From: Magicicada septendecula | Lineage: Eukaryota; Arthropoda; Insecta; Hemiptera; Cicadidae | Assembly (NCBI GenBank): GCA_034769895.1 | Contig: CM068370.1 | Location: forward strand, 48,722,344 to 48,786,343 | Length of the DNA: 64,000 nt | Direction: 5' to 3' | Shown here: positions 53,206-64,000 of the stretch, in pieces | Layout of the letters: each line of letters opens with the position of its first letter | Position numbering within the stretch: position 1 is the stretch's first letter | Notes under the pieces: generated by a model | Seen by the model: the letters and a program-made list of their open reading frames with translations, nothing else | Database searches by the model: none | What the model was told of the DNA's origin: nothing | Position numbers and translations under genes: made by a program

Positions 53206-56106
53206 TTACAACACAAATAAGCCAAACCCCGTACCAGGGATAAAAAAGATAATTCTTAATGTAAAAATACTTCATATAAAATAAAATGTTTAAAAATGAA
53301 TAAAATATAAATATTATGACACGAGGAACGACGATATTACCCAACCCAAGTGATTGACCCAACAACAGAAACACAAAGAAGGGACCACGAAACATACACA
53401 GAGACAAAAGGTGATTGACCAAACAATTAGGAACTAACAAAAGAAGGTAAGGAACCAGAACTAAAGAAGAATCAAAGGAAGGGAACAAATTCCTACGACT
53501 AAATAGAAATTAAACCAGATGAGAAGAGGAGAACCGAACCAAGATGAAGACAATTGAAGAAGATGAAGAAGAAGAAGAAGAAGAAGAAGAAGAGGAAGAA
53601 TGAAGAGGAGACAGGTTGAACCCAAAGAGAAACTAACACCACATATAAAGGGGAGAAATAGTAGACTCAAAGGTAGAATACTGTAAATAAACCCCAAATA
53701 ATTATTCACTAATGAAACAAATAGTATTGTTGTAATTGAAATAACTTATATACCTATTTTAAAGACAAAAGACAATTGTAAAGTAACGTAGTGTAGAAAA
53801 GTACACTAACTCAATTATTAAGGTTAAATTTAATGAAAGATAAATAACCAAATGTTATTAATAATAAGAAATATATTGTAAAGAAATAGTGAGAAATAAT
53901 AGGAGAAATAAGTATAGGGATTACCCATTAAGTAACACTTAATACAAACAGTGAACCAAAGTAAAGTGCAATAGTGAAAGTGTAAATACCCTAAAAATAG
54001 TGAGAGTATCAGTGATAAACCTCTGTTGATTAAAGGTGAAGGTGATACGGGGAAATAGATATTTTAAGCAATAAAGATGTAATAATAAATAAGAAAACAC
54101 TTTATAAAGCATTGATAAACAGTCAATGATTGGAGTGATCTTGTGAACATTCATATATTAAGAATAATTAACAATAATATTTCAAATAAAGATAAGTAAA
54201 ACGTGTGATATTATTCAGGGAGAAAGCCCAGATAAAAACAGTTTGTATTAACATGGAATGGAGGAGATATTAGTATAGAAATAAGGTTTTGTTTTAAGAT
54301 TAAGAATACAATGAATAAAACACCCCATGTTAAAAGGGGAAATAACTTTAACAAGTTTGCAAGAAGTGATGATGTTTATCACTCAAAGTAGTAACAAAAG
54401 AACGAAATTAATGTTAAAACCAACAATAACTAATAACTTGTAAAGAATAGTTTGTTTCAATGTTATGAAGAGGATATGGCTGAAGGGAACTTGCAGTCCA
54501 TAAGCCTAATTGTTATATTTTAAAATATGTATAATGAAAATGTATATTGAATAGTAATTAAAACACAAACAGAATCAACACACAACACAAACAAATATGA
54601 TAACAAAGTGAAGCCCATCAGACTGAATTAAAAATGTAATTTAAAAGAAATAAACCAAAAACCATCATGGCTACTCTTGGCTATGAAAACATCTAACTGT
54701 CAGACACACACAAATGTCAATTGTAACCAATTCACAAGGAAATTTATTAATCTAAGACCAGTAAATGGCCAGTAATTATATGTAAATCGTTTTGAAAGAG
54801 AAATGTTATTATAAAAGTTTAATTTAAGAGAGATATGTAATTTATCAAATGTCAAATATTTAGACTAAAGTTAAGGTATAATAGAATATGACCTTATGAG
54901 GTATCATTTTAAACTTTGAAAGGAAAGAAATACAATAGTGATATTATTTATTACCCCAAAGGAACGATAAAGGAATAAAACCATTAAGAAAATACATAAT
55001 AAATTTGAATAAAAATTCGAATCTCTTAACAATGCTTTTGAAAGAGGCCTTAACCAATCAAAGGGTTACTGTTACCATAGTAACGGGCCGTTGAATAAGA
55101 ATTTTCCGTTAAATTTATTAGACTTGAAGAAATGACGCGTGGGTAAGCGGCACGCAAAATTGTGATGACTGAAATTTTCAATTAAATAGTTAAAAGGACG
55201 TTCGGAAGTTAACCACAGAAACCAAAGGCGAATAGATGCAGAACTACCAAGATTAAACGATCTCCTGGAACCAAATAACAATAAATTAATTAGCAGAAAT
55301 CCCAAGACAAGATAGAAAAAGATGTCCGAAGCCTAAAACCAGTCCAAATTTGCAGAATTTTCACTACCCCAGATGACAACATATCAACACTGTCTGAACT
55401 GATAAGTATCAAATAAATTCTTTTCTCCCAGAAACCAAATTACTTTAAATATTTCTCAAATGATCGAATTTCTCACTATTGAACAAATATAATTTTCTTT
55501 CAAAGGTTTAATGCATAATTAACTTACGTAAAAACATTTTGTTAATTAAAATATAACCTCGCATTAGAGTGCGAACTTTGTAACAAACAATACGACACTA
55601 CCGAACAATTTGTAAAAACACATTGTACTCTCTAAGTACGTATAAGGTATGGTAGTGTACTTTTTTAATGTAACCAACTTTTATGTCTTATTTTATAATC
55701 CAAAGGACCCCAGATTTTGAACAGATTAATATTTTGTATGTAAACAGTAGCCATCACGGCATCGAAATAATTTGTTTTAAAACCGATTTGCCAACCTTGA
55801 AATATTGGCGTCTCATGTTCTAAGCCGGAGCAATTTGTTATCAAACCATTTATAATCCTTTTGTCATGTAAATTAACGACTGAATTTGTATTAAAATTAC
55901 AGTACAGAGTATTACTATCGTTTTATTTCATAGGACGTTGTAGAATATATGTGTGTTAGCAATTTTTATTCAGTAACCAACTAGCGCTCGTCACGAGTGG
56001 ACAATACGGCAACCTGTATAGCGGCGGGAACCATTTGAACGCTCCAGCTGTCAACGTTAATAACACTTATCAAGTTGTAATTTAACAATTTTAATTGTTT
56101 TAATAT
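53206..56106. other. A-rich stretch, unassigned; (GAA)n at 53,557-53,600
   Basis: The plus strand is strongly A-rich up to about 55,050 and lacks long frames. Such strand bias often marks the body of a retroelement RNA, but no gag or pol motif is readable. The 55,540-56,106 portion could be an LTR because a primer-site-like sequence follows at 56,107. Confidence 0.4.
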
Positions 56107-56130
56107 AAACAATTTGGCGCCACCCGGGAT
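56107..56130 (+). promoter_or_regulatory. Candidate retroelement primer-binding site
   Basis: TGGCGCCACCCGGGATTCG follows AAACAATT directly. It is complementary to a tRNA 3' end including its T-arm (GAATCCCGGGTGGCGCCA). Gypsy-type errantivirus LTRs characteristically end in AATT just before TGGCG. A second primer-like phrase (gaacccaacgcggggctg) is at about 56,321-56,338. No gag follows, so at most a remnant. Confidence 0.5.
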
Positions 56131-58540
56131 TCGCAACCCCTATGAATTAACAGGTAGGTTGTACTGGTAATTTTGACAACGCTACAGACTTCAGTAGAGA
56201 CTACTATTATTGTAACTACCGGTGTGAGGCAAACACACCACATTAACACTAATACACATAATAAACAAGTGTAAACATTTTATACAAAGGTACGCACCCG
56301 TTTACTCGTTACATATTGACGAACCCAACGCGGGGCTGTAAACGAGGACGGACGTCACTCATATACTCGTTACAATATATATATATACACTGAACGGCAA
56401 AAAGTTTTAATAATGGAATTTTATACTTATAGGTTCAGAAAAATAAATTCCGTAATCAATTTCAGTAAGGAAAAATTTGACAGTCTCAGTAAATTGCATT
56501 TCACTTGGTCAAATTCAGTACAGTCACTTTCCTTCCAATACTAATATAATATATTATAAAGTATAATACTAAAACAATTTCCAGCTGAACTTATTTAATA
56601 ATAATGTAATATTTTTTTAAACGGCAAATAAGAAGTTTTTTTATTGCTGTCCAATAAAGTTCGTTTATTGCTTTCGGAGATGGCGCATGGAGGTTTTTCG
56701 GTACCGTTCAGACAACTCGTTTTGGAAGGCAGATTAATAACTTCTGGTTAGCTCAGAAGAGGAAATTACTTTTGTAACTTTCAGTCAATATTTTTTTTTA
56801 CGATCAGACGCAAATATGCCTACTTGAAAGAAAATTGTTTTTGAACTTTCCAGTACTGATTTTTAAAGACTTACTGCGATAATGAAATTCGTTTTATGTC
56901 AGTTTAGACGTACATGCTTTCAAGAGCTTACTAACGTATTCTAATGCTGAATAAACTTATGTAACTTATGTATCTATTACAATTTTTATTCATAACACTA
57001 AAAGCGTACTAAAGTAAGAGTAACAGAAGTATTATTTAACCTGTCATTAACGCAGCGTGATTGTTGAAATTTAATTTCTGTGTCCAGAAAAGTGAAGCTT
57101 AATGTGGTTTATTAGTTTCGCACAAGTTTTACACTAATTTAATGTTATTCCGCAGTCACCAAATTCAGGCAGTTAGTCAAAATCGTTTAACAAGACTTGA
57201 GAGTTTTCATGTTCTTTTCCAGTCACGTGGAAGGAGTAACGAGTTTTCAGTTTATACAAACCCTCGAATGTGTGTTACCCTCACAATTTGTATATGTAAG
57301 CAACTGTTTGTAATCTATCAACTGCTTTCAGTTTGGAAGATAAAAATATAGTTTACAAACAGTGTTGTTTCAATTTCTCTTTGGCTTGTTCGTTACTATT
57401 CAATTAAGTGTCATTATAAAAATTAAATTTTGTATTAAAAATACAGAAATCGTTGATCAGCAGCAAAAATTATTTCACTTTCATTGTGTTGTTATTTTAC
57501 CAATAACTCACAGTATCGATCCAAACATATTTGTGTAAAGTTCATTATAAATGTATTTTCCATAGGCTACTCTTACTGCATTGCTCAGCACACAGCCCGT
57601 CCCCGTCTGTTCTCAGTGTCACCAGTATTATTTGACTTTTATTACTAGGAAAGAACGTGAATATATTAAACGTTCATCTATTAGAGGTGACTGAGGATAG
57701 CGTTTAGCATAGGCGCCACAATTCAGAGCTCTACCATTTCTGCGAACACTCTGATATTAAGAAATTGTTAAAATAAATTGACACACATTATTAAAATAAA
57801 TAAAATAAGTAGTAGTAGTAGTAAATAGTCACATTGAAATAAATAAATAAAATAAATAATATCAATTTAATAATCGAACTGACATGAGGTTGCTTATATT
57901 TTTGTAATAATTAGAAGAACATTATTGATGATAAAAAGGCTATTTGCTACATACACTGTGAATTATGAAAAAAGTTGATATTAAAACCGCGAACGATGGA
58001 TTATGACTTCAGAGAAATAGGGACGGAGAACGAGAAGATAAGGGAAAGGCTTGTACAAGTTAAAGGTGTTCGTCTGCGGTGTCTGACGCTGGAACGTTAC
58101 ACTGTGCTGGTATAAAAGGTCTAGGTAGACGGGACAAAGGAGCGAGCGATTGTAAAGAACGGTAGGATCTAATAGAATAAATTAAATGAGGCTTAAAATA
58201 AGGGGAGAAGTACTTTACGTCGCGTGTAAAGTGAAAAGAAATGACTTTCGCAGCGATATCTCTATATAGCACTTCGTAGTAATTTTTACATCGTAGATAC
58301 GTATTGAAAGCGTTTGTACAAAATGTAAAACCTTAGCCTTATTTACATAAAAATAAATTCAAACCCTGCCATGCACAAGTAAATGATGGTACTAGAGTCT
58401 TCATAATATAAAAAAATAATGAATTAATTAATGATTGTGTGTGAGTGCGCGCGTGAATATAAATGAAAACTTAAAATTCTCAATAACAATAATAAAACAA
58501 ATACTATTATTATTATTTTATTACTTTACTAATTAATTTA
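56131..58540. other. Intergenic, no recognised gene
   Basis: AT-rich, with short (AGT)n near 57,812-57,826 and (AATA)n near 57,838-57,860. Open frames are short and without domains. Confidence 0.5.
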
Positions 58541-59170
58541 GTTTTTTGTTTTTTTTAGGAGGAAGGGAAATGGAACTACGCACGAAGTGCGAGACTCTCA
58601 TCTCAAGTGCAGTACCCGCTAAAACACCGCTGTCGAACGAGCACTAGTCTGGGACCGTTTATCACACTACTTCAGATTAGGCCGTTTTGCTACGCCCAAT
58701 GGGCTCACATCTACAATGATCTATTCTTTAGACGGTCTAAGTCTCTCTTCTTCCCCCGAAGGGAGCCCTCTGCGCAATGTGCCACATGATTCGAGACGTC
58801 CTCCCCTCCTAACGTGGATCCGACGATGTTATCTGCAGCTATCCTTCGCAACCAGAGACGCACACCACCTATCACAGTTGAAGAAGGTGTGCTCCGCGTT
58901 ATCTTCTATAGCCGGGCAGTCCGGGATTTAGCAATTTTATCGGAAGGTAGGATCGGAAGTATCCATGATGCTCAGAAGCTGCGTCAGGTAGAAACCGACC
59001 TCTCGGTGCTTTCTCTCAATCCACGGCCTTACGTATTTTGTCAGCATCGCGGTCCAGCGTCCCCTCGTCTCCTCGTTCCAAGCTATTTGCCACCTTTCAA
59101 GGGTGCGGAACCTATCTTGGGGTTTTGCCATCTCCTTGCCGACCTCATCTTTCCTATGGTGCACAGGTCT
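58541..59170 (-). pseudogene. R1-type LINE 3' end
   Basis: The minus frame reads RTLERWQIAWNEETRGRWTA then MLTKYVRPWIERKHREVGFY and LTQLLSI, the C-terminal R1 signature also seen at about 29,290-29,350. Beyond it the frame is broken but the sequence keeps LINE character down to a poly-T run (58,541-58,557), the element's poly-A tail. Truncated at both catalytic domains. Confidence 0.8.
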
Positions 59171-59251
59171 CCGCTACTTTGCAAGAAGATAGAAAGGAAT
59201 AACCCAAGAGATCATCATAACTGCTGGTTTATAGACGGTGCTGCCCTCAGA

Positions 59252-59500
<249 letters not shown>

Positions 59501-59619
59501 GTCTACGGAAGGACATCGGAGAATGGCGGTCACGTCTGGGCAGCACAGGGATTAGTTCTAGGGCCGGACCGATGGAATGTGGCCCACGCAGTTTTCATCG
59601 AATAGAGATGACCGAAGAT

Positions 59620-60200
59620 CTTGTCTGGTCGGTTACGCTGCCGATGTGGAGGGGACGTTCAAATATCCAGGGTCACTAGTTAACAGTCAGAATGTAAGAA
59701 GAGCGAGTATTTATGAGAGAATACATGGAGGAGTTTATAAAGCGTACTACATACGTATATACAGAGCTGACGGAAGTATGAGATTAAAGAAATTCAATAA
59801 TAATACAAATATAATGGTGGATATTAAGAGAAGTGATAATATACGTATGCAGATGTGAGAACATAATGCAGTGGTCTGCATTAGCAGCTATGAGGAAAGT
59901 GTGAGTGTTTGAGGAAAACATAATGCGAGTATCTGGAACAAAGAAAATAAGCGAAGAAATGTATAGAAGATTAACTAACCAAAAGATAAGTGAAAGAATA
60001 AAAAGGGGATATTAATGAAGGGCGAAAGTACTAGAGGCACAGAGATTTAGATGGCATGGGAATACACGCAGAAAGAAGAAGAGACGGTATAAAAAAAGAT
60101 CATGAAATGGAGACCATTATGATGTAAACTCGGAGAAAGGCTGAAGACGAGATGGGAGAGTCCCGTCATTTCGAGACATAAAGATTATGAAGTGGTGGAG
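59620..60200 (+). pseudogene. RTE-like LINE fragment
   Basis: The plus frames read TFKYPGSLVNSQN then ERIHGGVYKAYY (the usual YLGS...N...I..G..AYY block). After frame changes come FEENIMRVSGTKK and AQRFRWHGN, the C-terminal RTE pattern. Heavily decayed, without a catalytic motif. Confidence 0.65.
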
Positions 60201-60316
60201 TGGACAGAGAAAATAAAATTTAAGAAGGATTGAAGGAGGATAGCGGGTGAAGCAAGAGGATATAGCAATTTTAGGATCATTCGTCGAAAGAGGATGTGAA
60301 ATTATAGACTACCACC

Positions 60317-62444
60317 TTAAGCCACGTCCACATCGGCCGCGCAGCGCAAACATGGACGGCGCTGCGCGGCCTGTTTGGACGGCAAACCGCGCCATGTTGT
60401 GCAACTTCGAGCACCAACGAACGCGATCCAGACAGTGTCGGTACATCAAAGGCAACTGTTCGTTCATGCGCGTTCTGTGTGGCCAATGTTTCTCGTTTAC
60501 TGAATCTGAGCGGTACTGATTGATTTTGACTGTGACTGTGACAGTTGACTGTGAAAAACTGTATCAAACATTTTTTTGTATTTGCCTATTATTGTCTGAG
60601 ATATAGTGAAAGTACAAGTTATAATTTGGTGATACCTGTAACACATTTATGAAAAGTATATCCAAAGAACAATTTGTCTTTGTATTTTGTTGATCGTTTA
60701 CCCGTGTTAGTTAGGTTAAAGTGGCCATTATGTATGACATTTTGTAACATTTTATTACAAAGTATTAAGTTGAGCTGGTGCAAAAATTATATTTTTACAT
60801 GTATTAGATTTGAATATAGTTTAGTTAAAAATATTTAATTGATTTTTCCATATTATACACTAAGAGTAAAAAATAATTTATGCTTATACTCCTTACGTTT
60901 TCGGAAGGCACCTAAGAGATTAGGAGACCCTTGGCTCACGCACGCACACTGGCAGGCCGCCAAACAATAGACAGGGGCCGGCACTTGATCTGCGCTGCTG
61001 TCTTTTTAAATACAGTTTACTATAATAAATTAAATTTTGTTATTCTGCTTAATCTTATAGTTTGGTCGTTCCATTGAATTCAGACTGTAATTTCATTTAA
61101 AATAAGTCCAAACACGAAGTTTATACGACGATTTTCAAATGTTTTACTCTTACTTGTTTATTTTGAAATATTGTGATTGCTAAACTTCTGAGAATTATTT
61201 ACGCGACTGTTATTATTAAAAACTAAGATTCTGATCATTTAATTTACTTTTCAACTATTTTTCTGAGGCACTCCCTTTGGATGCCAGAAACCGGTTAAAT
61301 GGCCCTATGTTCATTGTTGGAACTGCTAGCGGCCGATTTAATCGGCCCGTCAAATGACACTGAGAACTGCCAGCGGCCGATCTCGCTGGCTTTTTGTATA
61401 TTCATCGTAGCGGATGCATTACTTGTAGTATCTTTTTATAGTACACGTCAAATTAATGCTACATAGTTAGGCTACTTTACTTTTTTTATACAAGGCTTTA
61501 AACTCTAGCTCAAAATTCAAATAAGTATATACTCGGAATTTTAAAATTAACTTTCTCTCTGCGTTCAAAGCTCTGATGCTTATTTTACAGGCTTGAGACT
61601 GCCGATGGCCGCATTAAAAGTTATATACAAGTTTTTCAATATTTACAAATTTACAACAATTAAAAATCAAAATTTAAATCGGAACACTTAAAAAAAAAGG
61701 CCAAGACCGACGCCAGGAATTTTAAGATTCTCGTAATTTCGAGGTCAAGTTGTAAAATCAAAAATCAATTTGTAGAAATATTACATATTAAAGGGAGCGT
61801 CACAGAAAAATAGTTGAAAAATAAATAAGATGATCAGTAACTTAGTTTATAATAATCATCATTTTTAATAATAGTCGCTTAGATGGTGTTCTAAAGTTTA
61901 ACAATAACAATAGTTCAAAATAAACAAATAAATGTAAAACATTTGAATATCGCCATAAAAACTTCGTGTTTGGACTTATTTTAAATGAAATTACAGTCTG
62001 AATTCAATGGAACAATCAAAATTAAAAGTTTAAGCACGACAATAAAATTTAATTTATTGTAGTGGACTGTAACTAAAAAGACAGTAGCGCAGGTCAAAGG
62101 CCGGCCCCTGTCTATTGTTAGGCGGCCTGCCAGTGTGCGTGCGTGAGCCAAGGGTCTCCTAATCTCTTAGGTGCCTTGCGAAAACGTAAGGAGTATAGTG
62201 TGGCCACTTTACCCTGCTCTCTCCTATACAAAAATCACAGTCAACTAAAAACAGTCAGTACCGCTCAGATTAAGTAAATGAGAAACACTGTCCTAAAATA
62301 GAACGCGCACGAACGAACACTTATCTGGATCGCGATCGTTGGTGCTCGAAGTTGCGCAGTTTGCCGTCCAAACAGGCCGCGTAGCGCCGCGCCACTTTGT
62401 TTGGTTCGGCGCAGCGCAGCGCGGCCGGTGTGAACGCGGCTTTA
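60317..62444. mobile_element. Fold-back DNA element with long inverted repeats
   Basis: The left end TTAAGCCACGTCCACATCGG pairs with the right end CGGTGTGAACGCGGCTTTA. Arms continue inward: 60,330-60,520 pairs with 62,280-62,430 (gcgcggcctgtttggacggc against its complement), and 60,890-61,280 pairs with 61,790-62,200. A unique loop of about 0.5 kb lies at 61,280-61,790. Extra sequence (60,520-60,890) sits only in the left arm. No transposase. A TTAA/TTTA border hints at a piggyBac-type target, which is inference. Confidence 0.75.
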
Positions 62445-62465
62445 GGAGGCCAGAAGTGCTCTCAG

Positions 62466-63969
<1,504 letters not shown>

Positions 63970-64000
63970 TGTTACGACGGTCTAACTGATCGTCGTGTGG
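63970..64000 (-). mobile_element. LTR of the TGTTACGACGG family, cut by the window end
   Basis: TGTTACGACGGTCTAACTGA then TCGTCGT matches the plus-strand start of the minus-oriented LTRs at 4,247, 14,479 and 15,487. Confidence 0.75.

Overview
The window is eukaryotic and looks like repeat-dense intergenic DNA from an arthropod, most likely an insect. It is AT-rich with long (AC)n, (AT)n and trinucleotide runs. It has R1-, Jockey- and RTE-type LINE debris, mariner, hAT and Tigger-like DNA transposons, a tRNA-derived SINE, a family of LTRs, and interstitial TTAGG-like tracts (7,861-7,938), TTAGG being the usual insect telomere repeat. I see no intact host gene, no CRISPR array and no free-standing tRNA or rRNA gene.

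The centrepiece is a 20.8 kb virus-like mobile element at 30,701-51,469. It begins AGTAGGGTAAAAC, ends with the reverse complement, and is flanked on both sides by the same 6 bp, GCTAGT (30,695-30,700 and 51,470-51,475). A 6-bp target duplication, 5'-AG termini and a size near 20 kb are hallmarks of Polinton/Maverick elements and their adintovirus relatives. Its terminal inverted repeats are about 8.56 kb each (30,701-39,262 and 42,899-51,469) and surround only 3.6 kb of single-copy DNA. Each arm carries, from the end inwards and all transcribed outwards: a 101-residue protein, a 269-codon ORF of an arthropod element family, a broken IAP (BIR plus RING), and a tandem array of BRO-like genes (MSV199, coiled coil, DUF3627) in various states of decay. 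The centre holds a 97-bp tandem repeat array, one intact 350-residue gene of an arthropod-element family, a broken fibre-like gene with repeated DAxxKxYVD motifs, and another truncated BRO copy. No DNA polymerase, integrase, packaging ATPase or capsid gene is visible, so it is probably a core-deleted, non-autonomous derivative.

The element sits in the reverse-transcriptase region of an R1-clade LINE read on the minus strand. The LINE's 3' part is at 28,783-30,700 and its 5' part at 51,470-52,130. The two arms share frame-breaking lesions, and one small patch differs between them because it matches a neighbouring paralogue. This points to homogenisation by gene conversion after decay began.

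Left of the element: dispersed repeats (1.4-2.2 kb), a LINE tail (3.6 kb), nested opposed LTRs (4.2-5.3 kb), a SINE (6.7-7.0 kb), a solo LTR (8.6-9.0 kb), RTE-like LINE fragments (9.6-10.4 and 11.6-11.9 kb), an LTR-retrotransposon 5' end with a decayed gag (13.1-15.0 kb) and more LTRs (15.0-16.2 kb). Then come an internally deleted mariner (16.9-17.8 kb), a 2-kb hAT element holding a second SINE (17.9-19.9 kb), a Tigger-like remnant (20.0-20.9 kb), a Jockey-like LINE end (22.8-23.9 kb), a small hAT MITE (23.95-24.8 kb), a 72-bp minisatellite (25.75-26.03 kb) and a long (AC)n tract (27.7 kb).

Right of the element: LINE debris, a long A-rich stretch with LTR-retroelement primer-site-like sequences (56.1-56.3 kb), another R1-type LINE end (58.5-59.2 kb), an AGT/AGC trinucleotide array, an RTE-like fragment, a 2.1-kb fold-back DNA element (60.3-62.4 kb), a second long (AC)n tract, and the edge of another LTR at 63,970.
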